A stretch of DNA of 64,000 nt from Flavonifractor sp052065355 (GTDB lineage Bacteria; Bacillota; Clostridia; Oscillospirales; Oscillospiraceae): assembly GCF_052065355.1 (NCBI RefSeq), contig NZ_JBQHUF010000004.1:62001-126000 (forward strand), written 5' to 3'. Below the pieces are notes generated by a model. The model saw nothing but the letters and a program-made list of their open reading frames with translations. It searched no databases and had not been told where the DNA came from. The position numbers were made by a program, and so were the translations under genes. The stretch's first letter is position 1, and the number at the start of each line of letters is the position of its first letter. Of this stretch, positions 1-9,585 are shown one piece after another.

Positions 1-3000
1 TATCCCGCAGCAGGTTCTTGGCCGTCTGGCTCTGCCCATACAGCTGGCTCTCCAGATCGGCAAACTGCCGGACCTGGGCCAGCGTGCCCTGAGCCACGGC
101 CAGAGGCAGATTGACGATCTGCTCCATCTCCCGGCCGCTGAAGCTCAGCTGACCCTGGAACCGGATGGTGCAGTTCTGCGCACCGCCGTCAGCGGGCAGG
201 GCGGCACGGAAGGTGCCGTCGGCCTGCTGGGTAAATTCGGCGGACTGGCTGCCGTTTTCCAGCAGGACGGGGACCCAGCGGCTGGCAAAGGCCAGCTCCG
301 CCATCTCAGGCACCGTGACGGTGACTTCCAGCATTCCGTCGCGGAAGGCATAGCTGGTCTCCACCTGGCTGCTCTGGAATTTGGGGATCACGATCCGCTC
401 GCGGCGGACGGTGAGCATCTGACCCAGCTCTTCCACAGCCTCAGGCAGATCGCCCTCCCGCAGCTGGGCGGAGAAGTCCTGCTCCGGCAGCGTCAGGCTG
501 GTGCCGGGCACCAGCAGCGTATCGTCGCTGTACAGGTCGTTGGCCAGGCCCAGGAGCACGGCGGAGTGAAGCTGGATCTGACCGCCGCCCAGCTGGCTGC
601 CGCGGGAACCGTTGTTGATGCCGTAGATACCGGCCAGCACACTGTCGTACACGGTCAGGTTGCCGTTGTTGTGCACATCGGCGCCGCTGCCGTTGTAGAT
701 CACCGTGCCGTTTTTCTCCACACTGTCGCCCCGGCAGAGCATGTTGCGCAGCACCGTGGTGCCGCCGTCCACCAGCAGGGCGGGCTGGCCCTGATCGGAG
801 CCGGCCGTCAGCGTGCCGTTTTGGATGGTAACGGTCTGGCCCGCCCCCGGCATGCTGGTGATCACCGGCTCACCGGCCAAGCCGGTGATCACGGCGCCGC
901 CCAGATCCAGGGTGATGGGCTTGTCGATGACAACGGAGGTGGTAAAGTCTCCCCCTGTCCAGGTGACGGTGCTGCCGGCCTCGGCTTCGTCGATCAGCTT
1001 CTGAAGGGCAGAATCCTTCACCCAAACCGCCGTCAGCACCAGGTTGGTGTCGGGCATCGGCGTGCTGAAGTCGTAAGGCTGACCGTCCAGCGTCCAGCCC
1101 TGGAAGAAGTAGCCGCTCTTGACCGGAGCCTGGGGCTCAGGCACCAGGGTGCCGTAGTCCACCATCAGGTCCGCAAGCTCTGTGCCGCCGTCGGTCTCGA
1201 AGCTCACCCGGTACTGGTTGAGCACCCACTTGGCATACAGATCCAGGTTCTCCGCCGGCATGGTCTCAAAGACGTACCGCTCGCCGGACAGGTCCTCCTG
1301 GGTAAACCAGCCCAGGAAGGAGTGTCCCTTCAGGACGGGATAGTCCGGCTCCTTCACAGCCGTGCCGAACGCGCCGGAAATGGGCTCCACCGCGCTGCCG
1401 CCGTTGCTGTGGAAGGTAATGGTGACGCTGTTGACGGTCCACTTGGCGTACAAAGTGACGTTCCCGGCAGGCATCGTGGTAAAGGTATAGAGGTTCTCAC
1501 AGGCTTCCTCGGTGTACCAGCCGGCGAAGGTGTAGCCGGCCCGGGTGGGCTCGTCGGGGGCGGACACCGCACTGCCGTAGTCGGCAACGATGGGCTCCAC
1601 CGCGCTGCCCTCGCCGGTCACGAAGGTGATGGTATACTGGTTGACCGTCCACTTGGCATACAGGGTGGCGCTCTCCGCCGGCATGGCGGTCAGCTCCACT
1701 GCCTCGCCGGTGCAGTCCGGCTCCCTGTACCAGCCGCCGAAGGTGTAGCCGGTCTTTTCCGGGGCGGGCAGGGTGACGGGACTGCCGTAGCTGCCGGTAA
1801 TGGGCTCCACGGCCGGTCCGCCAGCGCCGGTATCAAAGGTGAGGGTAACGCTGTTGGCCGTCCATTTGGCGTACAGCGTCAAGCCGTCCAGGGGCATGGT
1901 GGTAAAGACGTAGGGTTCCCCGGTGCAGTCCGGGTCGGTATACCAGCCGCCGAAGGTGCAGCCGGCCCGGGTGGGCTCGTCGGGGGCGGACACCGCGCTG
2001 CCGTAGTCGGCGGTGATGGGCTCCACCGCGCTGCCCTCGCCGGTCTCAAAGGTAATGGTGTAGCGGTTGGCTGTCCACTTGGCATAGAGGGTCAGGTTTT
2101 CCGCCGGCATGGTGGTGAATTCCACCGGCTGGCCGGACAATCCGCTGTCCCGATACCAGCCGCCGAAGGTATAGCCCGCGCGGGTCACGGTGGGCAGGGT
2201 GATGGGCGCGCCGTAGTCAGCCACGATGGAGGCAGCGTCGCTGCCGCCGTTGCTGTTGAATTGCAGGGTGTACTGGCCCGCCTGCCAGCCGGCATACAGG
2301 GTCAGGTCCTCCGCCGGCATGGTGGTGAAGGTATACACATTCTGGCAAGCCTCGTCGGTGAACCAGCCGGTGAAGGTGTAGCCCTCCCGGGTGGGATCGT
2401 CAGGCTTAGTCACGGCGGTGCCGTACTCCTGGGTGATGGGCGCGACCTGGGTGGCGCCCTCGCCGGTCACAAAGGTGATGGTAGATTGCTGCACCGTCCA
2501 CTTGGGATAGACGGTAAGGGCCTGGGCGGGCATCACGGCATCCTCGCCCACCGCAGTCTCCAGGGTCTCGTCCAGATACCAGCCGCCGAAGGTGTAGCCC
2601 TCCTTCACGGGGGTGAAGGTGTTCAGCGTCTCCATCAGGGAGGCACCGAAGAGCACCTGCGCCGTATCCTCGCCGGCAGTCAGGGTAAACGCGGCCCGGT
2701 CGAAGTAGACCTTCAGCACGGTGGTGCTGTCGCCCGTCACTGTGGCGGTGAGCACGTTGTCCGCATGGTCCGCATCAAACAGGAAGCCGCTCAGATCAGG
2801 CATTCCCTCCGCCTCGGGCAGGGTCAGCTGTCCCTCCTGGACCAGCTGGATCTCCTGCCCGGCGTAGGCGGGCACGGTGACGGTGCCCAGGGAGGTGTAG
2901 GTGCCGCCGGTCAGGTCCGCGCCATAGAGCTCCAAGGTGTAGCTCACGGAGCCGGCCTCCCACACAGCGGTAAGCGCCGCGCCTTCCGCAGGCACAGTGT

Positions 3001-6000
3001 AGAGGTCCTTCAGGTCGTAGACATGCTCCCCGTCCGTCCAGCCGGTGTGGGTCCAGCCCGACGCCGTCAGGGTGGGCAGCGTGATCTGGGCCCCGGCGGG
3101 ATAGCAGAGCGTCTGAACAGCCGGCTGGCCGTGGTCGCTGGTGAGCTCCACAGCGGCGTAGGTCATCTGACCGCTGCCCTGGGCGGACAGATACTGCTTG
3201 CCGTCCGCCTCATGGAGGGCATAGACCGCAGACGCATTGGCGGCAATGCCGGCCAGCAGGTTCTCCGCATAGGTCTTGCCGTTGTCCTGGGTCTTGTTCT
3301 GCTGGGCCAGGTTGACCTTACGCTGGGTGTTGGTGACGCTGAAGAAGCCGTTGACGGCCTGGAGCGCGGAATACAGCTCGTTGCCGTCGCTCTTCAGCAC
3401 ACTCATGGCGTCGTTCACGGCGCTGCCGTCAGCGGCGGTGACGCCGTCGCCGTCCAGGAACTCCCACAGGTACCGGCCGCTCTTGTTGAAGATGTACTTT
3501 CCGCTCAGGTAGTAGATGCTGGTCACGCTGTCCCAGGCGGCGGAGCTGGAGTAGGTGTACTCTCCGTTTCCGTTGTCCGCCTTGATGGCTTTCTGCACGG
3601 TGGTGGCGGTGTCCAGCAGGCTTTCGCCATTGGCGCCCCACCAGGCCTGCAGTTCCGCCAGTCCCGCGCCGGAATCGCACAGGCGCTTCAGCTCGGACAC
3701 CTTGGCCTGGGCGGAGGTCACGATCGTCAGGTCCGCCGTCAGATGGTTATACCGGTCTTTGACGTACTTCTCCGCATAGGCATAATAGCCCGTTTTGGAG
3801 GCGGCCCCGTCCGTGGTAGAGGACTTGGCCCAGTAGAAGCCGTAATTGTCATGGGCGCCCTGGAACTTGACGCCGTTTTCGTCGCCGGTCAGCTTTTCCG
3901 CTTCGGCGGCGTAGCTGGTGTAGTTCTCATTAAAGCCCGCCAGGGAAAGGGGCGAATCCACATGCTCCGCATCCCGCTGGGTAAACGCCGCCTTCACCAT
4001 CGAGGGCTCCAAATTGGCTTTCAGGGTGCTGATGGCAGACACCGCGGCATCCAGGTCCAGCATGCTGCACAGGGTGGTGAGGTAGCTCCGCATGTCGGCG
4101 GCCGCCTTGGTGCTGTACTCCGGGTCCTTCAGCCGGTCCAGCTTCTCCTGCCGCAGCGCGCTGGCGGCAACCTCCGCCGCCCAGTTCACAGACAGGGTAT
4201 AGGCTCCCTCCGGCAGGTCGAGGACCGCTGTGCCGTCGGTAAATTCCGCCGTCTGAGCCTCCCCCTCCGCCGGAGTCATGGTAACGCTGACGGGGATCCA
4301 GCGGTAGCCGAAGGCCTTGTCCCCGCCCACGGTGACAGGCTCCGGCGCAGTGACCGTAAGCTGTCCGTCCGCCTGGGCGGTAACCAGCTCCGCGGCCGTC
4401 TCCAGGGCGGACTGATTCACCACGGTCAGCGCCTTGGTGCTGGTGTTAATCTTGAGCTGGGTATAGTTCGCGGCATCATCCGCGCTCCGGAAGGCGCCAA
4501 TGCCGTCCAGGGTCATATTCTCCGTAGCGGGGATGCCGATCCGGATCTGGGTCACCGTGCCGGATACGCTTCCCGATCCCACGGCATTGTTGTAGGTGGC
4601 CAGGTTGGTGACGTACTTCCAGGCGCCGCCCACATTGACGTAAGCACTATGGGCGCTGTAGCTGCTGGCCGCCACCATGTTGTACGCCTTCCAGTTGGTG
4701 GTGCCGGAAATGCTCACGGGGGTGTCCAGCGTGCGGATGATATTCCCGGTCCCGGTGGAGGTCACCTTCATCTTGCCGTTTTCATAGGAAATGGTAATAT
4801 TGTCCGGGTTGTCCGTGGACCATTTCGCCACCTCTTCCGGGTCACTCAGGTCAAAGTAGAAGTAAGGCGTGGCGGACTGCTCGAAAAAGTTTCCGGTAAA
4901 GCTCAGGTCGTTGACCGCCGTACCGTCGGACAGAGCCTGGGTATAGATTGCATCGCTGTCCATGGCCACGGCGTGCTCCTCCAGGCCCACCACGGTGTCG
5001 GCGTCCTGGAAGTCCTTCACGCTGGCTACATCGCCGGACAGGTAGCCGTCCTCCGCGGTAATGGTGCCGCCAGGCATGCTGCCGGTCACCTTGTTGTTGA
5101 CAGCATACTCGCCGTACAGCTCACTGCTCCGGATGGTCAGGTCGGCCCCGTCGATCAGGTCCACGGCGCTGGACACATAGGTCTCCAGAGCCTGGCCGGT
5201 AAGCGCCGCGCCCTCCACCAGCACGCTGTCCAGAGTCACGCTGCCGCCCTCCGCCCGGACAGCGGCGGGATATTCGCCCTCCAGCGTGGTGAGCAGACCG
5301 GTGCCGCTGGTGGGCAGGTCGTCCGCGCTGGAGCTGATGGTGCCGTTGCAGATGGTCACATTGCCGCCCTGCACGTTGATGGCAGGCTGTCCGCCCACGG
5401 CAGTCAATGCGGCTCCGCCCAGGTCCAGCGTCAGGTCCTTATCAATGATCACGCTGTCCGTCAGATCTCCGCCGGTCCAGTACACCGTGCCGCCGGGCTG
5501 GGCCTCGTCGATCTCTTTTTGCAGCAGGTAGGGCAACACGGTAACTGTGAGGCGCTTCTCATAGTTCTGGTTCACCCCGGCCCGGAGGATCACATCCACC
5601 TTTTTGGCCTGGGTCAGACCATCCACCGTGCTGGCCGTGGCGGTAATGGTACCGTCTCCGTTATCGGTCACACGCAGCAGGTCGGGATCGGAGCTGGTAA
5701 CCGTATAGTTCTTGCCGCCGGGGACGCTGCTGTTTTCCAGCCAATGGGAGTACGCCTGCGTGATCCCCGTGGTGTAATTCAGCGTCATGGACTGGCCCTG
5801 GTTCACGGTGCTCCGGCCGGAAGTGAGGGAGAATTGGCTGATAAAATGGTAGTAATACGCGGTGTCATTTCCCGTCAGGTCGCTGATCACCGCGCCAATG
5901 GTCCAGATGTTATAGGCGCTGTCCCACAGGTTGGGGAAGTCAAAGGTGATCCGGCCGCCGTTGCCCACCATGCGCTCCGGCACCTCGTCGCCGCCATAGC

Positions 6001-9000
6001 CCATCAGCTCACCCATGGTGAAGAAGTTGCCTTCCTCCCCTTCGTTCCGGGTGCCATAGAGCTGCAGCTGCACCGAACCCACAAAGTCGGGATCGTCAAT
6101 GTCCACATAAGTACCGACGGGATCGGTGGTGAAGCCCATCTCGGTGACCTTGGCAGGGGTAATGTGGATCACGACCGGGAAATAGAAGCTGCTGCGCTGG
6201 TTGCCGCTTTCATCGTCTCCCGTACCCAGGCTGGCGGTGAGCTTGCCGATGACCATGGTGCCGTCGGCAAGCAGCGCGCCGCTGCTGTCGGTGCCGTCCC
6301 AGTAGAAGCGATAGGACAGATAGTCGCTGTGATCGCGCATAACGCTGGAGCCGCTGTCATAGTAGGACTTGTTGTAGTTTTCGCCGGTAATGGTGTTGTA
6401 CACCGTGCCGGTGTCCACATACTGCTCCAGATTCTGATAGTCGTCCAGATTCTCCTTCGTGGTGCCCTCTTTCACGCCGTAGATGGTCATGGTCAGGTCC
6501 TTGGCGTTTCTCAGCAGGGACACGTCACAGAACAGGTCCTTATATACGCTCTCCTCCGCAGGATTGAACAGGTTCAGAGAGGGACGATAGTCATATGCGT
6601 ACTCCGCCAGCTCCCTCTGATCCGCTTCGGTGTTGCTCGGCATGCCCAGAGGATCGGCCATCTCCATAATAATGAAATCATCCACAAGATCCCGCTTGGC
6701 GGTGGAAAAACCGTTGGAGGGATAAATGGGATTGTCCTCCAGCACGTCCATCCAGGTGCCTTCGTCCAGAATGGGAGCCTGCTCCCAGTCCCCGTAGAAG
6801 GCCAGGAAGGGGATGCTCAGGTCGGCGCCGTCGTCGCCGTCGGCGTCCAGCATCTGCACAAAGCCGTCCACATAGATGCCGTTGGGGTACTGCTCCAGGT
6901 AGCTCCGGTCGGCGTCGCCCAGGGTCAGGGTGACGGTAACAGTGGTGCTGCCGTTGGCAGGAACCGTAACGGTCCCATCGGCCACGTCATTGCCGGCATA
7001 GGACACGGTAACGCCGGTGAGCTCATAGGGCTCGTTGGACATGAAGTCCTCGGTGATGGTCTCAGTGGTGTACTTCTGCTGGGCCTCGTCCCAGTGGTAG
7101 GTCTGGTACTCCACCTGCTGATCCTTCAGGATCTTCTCCGTCAGGGCCGTGGTATCCAGGGTGTAGTGCTCGGCCTCACCGCTCAGGCTGTTGATGGTGA
7201 AGGTCATGGTATACACGCCGGTCTTACCGTCGTCGTCGCCCAGATCCAGCTTGGCAGAGTGGGCGCCCTCCACGGTGAGGAAGGCCTCGCCGGCAACAGC
7301 ATTGGCAATGCTGGCCAGGCCCGCGCCCTGCTTCCGGGGCGAGTAGAAGGTGTCGTTGTTGGGGTCGGTGATGGGAGAGGCAGTGCTCATCATCAGGTTG
7401 GTGATCAGGTCGCTGAGCTTGCCGGGGTCCACCTGGCCGTCGGTGTTGATGTAGGCGGCAAACTTCTCCTGATTTTCATTGATGTACTGCTTTGCCAGAG
7501 CGGCCAGGCCGGCCATGTTGGGGGAGGCCATGGAGGTACCGCTCATATTGCCGTAGGTGCCGTTGTCCCGGGTGGAATAAATGTTGCCGCCGGGGGTGGT
7601 GATCTCCGGCTTCAGCTTCAGATCGCTGGTGACGCCCCAGGACGAGAAATCGGACATCTGGCCCGCACCCACGTTGGCCTCAGTGGAAATGGCCTTGGAA
7701 ATGGTGATCGTGCCGGTTTTCTGGCTCTCCAGGAAATCACCGTCGGCTTTGGAAATGAACACGGAGGGGATCTTTACATCCAGATTTTCCGCCATGTTGG
7801 ACAGAGAGCCCTCGGAATGGTCGGCCACGATCAGGCCGATGGCCCCCGCGTCCTGGGCCCGCTGAACGGTCTCGGTAAAGGTCTCGCCCCGGCGGACCAC
7901 CACGAACTTGCCGGCGATGCCGCTGCTCTCGGCATACTGCTCAAAGTCGCCGGCGGTACCTGTGAGCATGGAGGTGCCGTCGGTGAGAATGGCGAACTGC
8001 TGATCCACCTCTTCCTGTCCCTCGGGGATCAGCTTCAGAATATTGCGGCTGTCCACGCTGGCATTGTTGGTAAAGGCGATCTTGCGGTCCCCCACCCACA
8101 GGAACTGGCCGCTGTAAGTGGTGTTAGCCACAGAGGCCACCGCCAGGGATTCATCGTAGCTGGCGGGAGAACCCACGATGCCGTTGTCCGGGTTGGAAGC
8201 CAGGCTCATGTCCCCATAGCGGTTGCCGTAGGCGGCGGTATACTCGTTGCCGGCAGAAGCGCACACCACCACACCGGCGGCGGAAAGGGTGGCAAACACC
8301 TCCGCCGTATTCTGCTCGGCGGCGGAGCTGCTGCTGGAGAAGCCGGCGGGAGAGCCCAGGCTCAGGTTGATCACATCGGCGCCCAGCAGAGCGGCGTCCT
8401 CCATAGCGGCCAGAATGTCAGACCACTGACCGGCCCGGTCCTTGCCGAAGGCCTTCATGATGATCAGCTGGGCTGCGGGAGCGGCGCCGGAGAAGGTGAC
8501 CTTCCCCTCACCGTCCACCATGTAGCCGGCGGCAATGCCCGCCACATGGGTGCCGTGGTCGCCCTGGCTGTCGCCGGTATGGTCCGCAGGGAGCTTGCCG
8601 TCGTCGGCATAGTTGAAGGCAAACGGCACCTTCAGGCTCTTGTAGACGCTGTTTGCATCGGCGCCGGTCAGGCCGTTGATGCTCAGATTCTGCATGATGC
8701 CGGCCAGCACGGCTTTGGTGAGCCCGGCATTCTCCTCCGTCACCAGGCCGCCGGCATTCTGGAAGGCCTCGTGATCCAGGTCCAGGCCGGTGTCGATGAC
8801 GGCGATGACGGTCCCCTCGCCCTTGTACTGGCTGCTGACGGCATTGACGCCGGTGGTCTCGTTGGAGCCGGACATGTTGGGACTTACCTCAGGGGCGTTG
8901 GTGGGGACCAGCTCATACGTCGGATCGATATAGACGCTGGCCACTCCATCCGCCTGGGCAATGGCATCCATGTCCAGGTAGTTGACCTCCGCGGCAATGC

Positions 9001-9466
9001 CGTTGAAGGCCAGATCATAGGTGTATTTTACATCCAGGTCCACCCCGGTCTCCGCGGCAATGGACTGGGCGGCAATCTGCTGCTCGTCCTCAGCGGAGAG
9101 AAGACCCAGTCCCGACTCGGCCGCTTCCTGAATGAGCGTTAGGCTGGACGGGTCGGCCTCCAAAGCCGACTGGCCTTCCAGCTCAATGATCACTCTGACC
9201 TTGGGATTGGTCTCTTCCAGCAGGTCCTCCAGCTTCACTTCGCCGGAGCGGAGCTGGCTTTTTTCCTCCTCAGTGAGCTGGTCTCCATAGCGGGCGATGT
9301 AGTTCTCCACCCGCTCCTGGTAGGGCAGCTCCTCTTCCTCTGTCGAGGCCGGCGACGCGCCCCCAGGCAAACTGACATCTGCGGCCCACGCAGTGGCCGG
9401 CAGCATGCCGGTCAGGATGCACAGCATCAGCAGCAGGGAAAGCGCGCGTCTCCACGTTTTGCTCAT
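1..9466 (-). CDS. Giant secreted S8 (subtilisin-like) protease with InlB-type repeats, 3' end beyond the window
   Basis: At least 3155 residues are read without a stop, and the frame runs off the left edge. The ATG at 9466 has AGGAGA seven bases upstream, followed by a signal peptide ending near TAWA. The catalytic triad is visible: Asp225 in VIDTGLD, His304 in DHGTHVAG and Ser645 in GTSMASP. The long His-Ser gap holds a protease-associated (PA)-like insert, as in C5a-peptidase relatives. After an Fn3-like part there are two similar beta-helix-like modules (near residues 1313 and 2818). Between them, at about residues 2255-2810, lie eight Listeria-Bacteroides (Flg_new/InlB B) repeats with GYTFGGWY and LYAKW signatures. 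The family degrades extracellular protein at the cell surface; the substrate is unknown. A wall or membrane anchor would lie outside the window. It follows an SLH gene on the same strand, with a terminator-like hairpin between them. Confidence 0.93.
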   Translation of the reverse strand, partial: MSKTWRRALSLLLMLCILTGMLPATAWAADVSLPGGASPASTEEEELPYQERVENYIARYGDQLTEEEKSQLRSGEVKLEDLLEETNPKVRVIIELEGQSALEADPSSLTLIQEAAESGLGLLSAEDEQQIAAQSIAAETGVDLDVKYTYDLAFNGIAAEVNYLDMDAIAQADGVASVYIDPTYELVPTNAPEVSPNMSGSNETTGVNAVSSQYKGEGTVIAVIDTGLDLDHEAFQNAGGLVTEENAGLTKAVLAGIMQNLSINGLTGADANSVYKSLKVPFAFNYADDGKLPADHTGDSQGDHGTHVAGIAAGYMVDGEGKVTFSGAAPAAQLIIMKAFGKDRAGQWSDILAAMEDAALLGADVINLSLGSPAGFSSSSSAAEQNTAEVFATLSAAGVVVCASAGNEYTAAYGNRYGDMSLASNPDNGIVGSPASYDESLAVASVANTTYSGQFLWVGDRKIAFTNNASVDSRNILKLIPEGQEEVDQQFAILTDGTSMLTGTAGDFEQYAESSGIAGKFVVVRRGETFTETVQRAQDAGAIGLIVADHSEGSLSNMAENLDVKIPSVFISKADGDFLESQKTGTITISKAISTEANVGAGQMSDFSSWGVTSDLKLKPEITTPGGNIYSTRDNGTYGNMSGTSMASPNMAGLAALAKQYINENQEKFAAYINTDGQVDPGKLSDLITNLMMSTASPITDPNNDTFYSPRKQGAGLASIANAVAGEAFLTVEGAHSAKLDLGDDDGKTGVYTMTFTINSLSGEAEHYTLDTTALTEKILKDQQVEYQTYHWDEAQQKYTTETITEDFMSNEPYELTGVTVSYAGNDVADGTVTVPANGSTTVTVTLTLGDADRSYLEQYPNGIYVDGFVQMLDADGDDGADLSIPFLAFYGDWEQAPILDEGTWMDVLEDNPIYPSNGFSTAKRDLVDDFIIMEMADPLGMPSNTEADQRELAEYAYDYRPSLNLFNPAEESVYKDLFCDVSLLRNAKDLTMTIYGVKEGTTKENLDDYQNLEQYVDTGTVYNTITGENYNKSYYDSGSSVMRDHSDYLSYRFYWDGTDSSGALLADGTMVIGKLTASLGTGDDESGNQRSSFYFPVVIHITPAKVTEMGFTTDPVGTYVDIDDPDFVGSVQLQLYGTRNEGEEGNFFTMGELMGYGGDEVPERMVGNGGRITFDFPNLWDSAYNIWTIGAVISDLTGNDTAYYYHFISQFSLTSGRSTVNQGQSMTLNYTTGITQAYSHWLENSSVPGGKNYTVTSSDPDLLRVTDNGDGTITATASTVDGLTQAKKVDVILRAGVNQNYEKRLTVTVLPYLLQKEIDEAQPGGTVYWTGGDLTDSVIIDKDLTLDLGGAALTAVGGQPAINVQGGNVTICNGTISSSADDLPTSGTGLLTTLEGEYPAAVRAEGGSVTLDSVLVEGAALTGQALETYVSSAVDLIDGADLTIRSSELYGEYAVNNKVTGSMPGGTITAEDGYLSGDVASVKDFQDADTVVGLEEHAVAMDSDAIYTQALSDGTAVNDLSFTGNFFEQSATPYFYFDLSDPEEVAKWSTDNPDNITISYENGKMKVTSTGTGNIIRTLDTPVSISGTTNWKAYNMVAASSYSAHSAYVNVGGAWKYVTNLATYNNAVGSGSVSGTVTQIRIGIPATENMTLDGIGAFRSADDAANYTQLKINTSTKALTVVNQSALETAAELVTAQADGQLTVTAPEPVTVGGDKAFGYRWIPVSVTMTPAEGEAQTAEFTDGTAVLDLPEGAYTLSVNWAAEVAASALRQEKLDRLKDPEYSTKAAADMRSYLTTLCSMLDLDAAVSAISTLKANLEPSMVKAAFTQRDAEHVDSPLSLAGFNENYTSYAAEAEKLTGDENGVKFQGAHDNYGFYWAKSSTTDGAASKTGYYAYAEKYVKDRYNHLTADLTIVTSAQAKVSELKRLCDSGAGLAELQAWWGANGESLLDTATTVQKAIKADNGNGEYTYSSSAAWDSVTSIYYLSGKYIFNKSGRYLWEFLDGDGVTAADGSAVNDAMSVLKSDGNELYSALQAVNGFFSVTNTQRKVNLAQQNKTQDNGKTYAENLLAGIAANASAVYALHEADGKQYLSAQGSGQMTYAAVELTSDHGQPAVQTLCYPAGAQITLPTLTASGWTHTGWTDGEHVYDLKDLYTVPAEGAALTAVWEAGSVSYTLELYGADLTGGTYTSLGTVTVPAYAGQEIQLVQEGQLTLPEAEGMPDLSGFLFDADHADNVLTATVTGDSTTVLKVYFDRAAFTLTAGEDTAQVLFGASLMETLNTFTPVKEGYTFGGWYLDETLETAVGEDAVMPAQALTVYPKWTVQQSTITFVTGEGATQVAPITQEYGTAVTKPDDPTREGYTFTGWFTDEACQNVYTFTTMPAEDLTLYAGWQAGQYTLQFNSNGGSDAASIVADYGAPITLPTVTRAGYTFGGWYRDSGLSGQPVEFTTMPAENLTLYAKWTANRYTITFETGEGSAVEPITADYGSAVSAPDEPTRAGCTFGGWYTDPDCTGEPYVFTTMPLDGLTLYAKWTANSVTLTFDTGAGGPAVEPITGSYGSPVTLPAPEKTGYTFGGWYREPDCTGEAVELTAMPAESATLYAKWTVNQYTITFVTGEGSAVEPIVADYGSAVSAPDEPTRAGYTFAGWYTEEACENLYTFTTMPAGNVTLYAKWTVNSVTITFHSNGGSAVEPISGAFGTAVKEPDYPVLKGHSFLGWFTQEDLSGERYVFETMPAENLDLYAKWVLNQYRVSFETDGGTELADLMVDYGTLVPEPQAPVKSGYFFQGWTLDGQPYDFSTPMPDTNLVLTAVWVKDSALQKLIDEAEAGSTVTWTGGDFTTSVVIDKPITLDLGGAVITGLAGEPVITSMPGAGQTVTIQNGTLTAGSDQGQPALLVDGGTTVLRNMLCRGDSVEKNGTVIYNGSGADVHNNGNLTVYDSVLAGIYGINNGSRGSQLGGGQIQLHSAVLLGLANDLYSDDTLLVPGTSLTLPEQDFSAQLREGDLPEAVEELGQMLTVRRERIVIPKFQSSQVETSYAFRDGMLEVTVTVPEMAELAFASRWVPVLLENGSQSAEFTQQADGTFRAALPADGGAQNCTIRFQGQLSFSGREMEQIVNLPLAVAQGTLAQVRQFADLESQLYGQSQTAKNLLRD

Positions 9467-9492
9467 ATGCGTGTTCTCCTTCTTTCCTCTGT

Positions 9493-9543
9493 AAAAAAGC
9501 GGCCAGGCCCGCTGCCCGCAGAATGTGGACAGCAGGCCTGGCC
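9493..9543 (-). terminator. Intercistronic intrinsic terminator between the SLH gene and the protease gene
   Basis: On the minus strand a 14-bp stem (one mismatch) beginning GGCCAGGCC is closed by its complement and followed by a run of six T. It lies after the SLH stop codon and only 26 bases before the protease ATG, so there is no room for a promoter between it and the protease start. Confidence 0.85.
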
Positions 9544-9585
9544 TTATAAATATCCGGTGGCCTTACGATCGGCCAACTGCTTTCA

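Noticed and set aside
566..9142. An uninterrupted plus-strand reading frame of more than 2800 codons opposite the protease
   Set aside because: It is the mirror of a GC-rich minus-strand gene with full catalytic motifs. Its translation is low-complexity Gly/His/Ala/Val with no domain, and it has no matching ribosome site. Similar antisense frames lie opposite the SLH gene, the glycine operon and the nucleotidases for the same reason.
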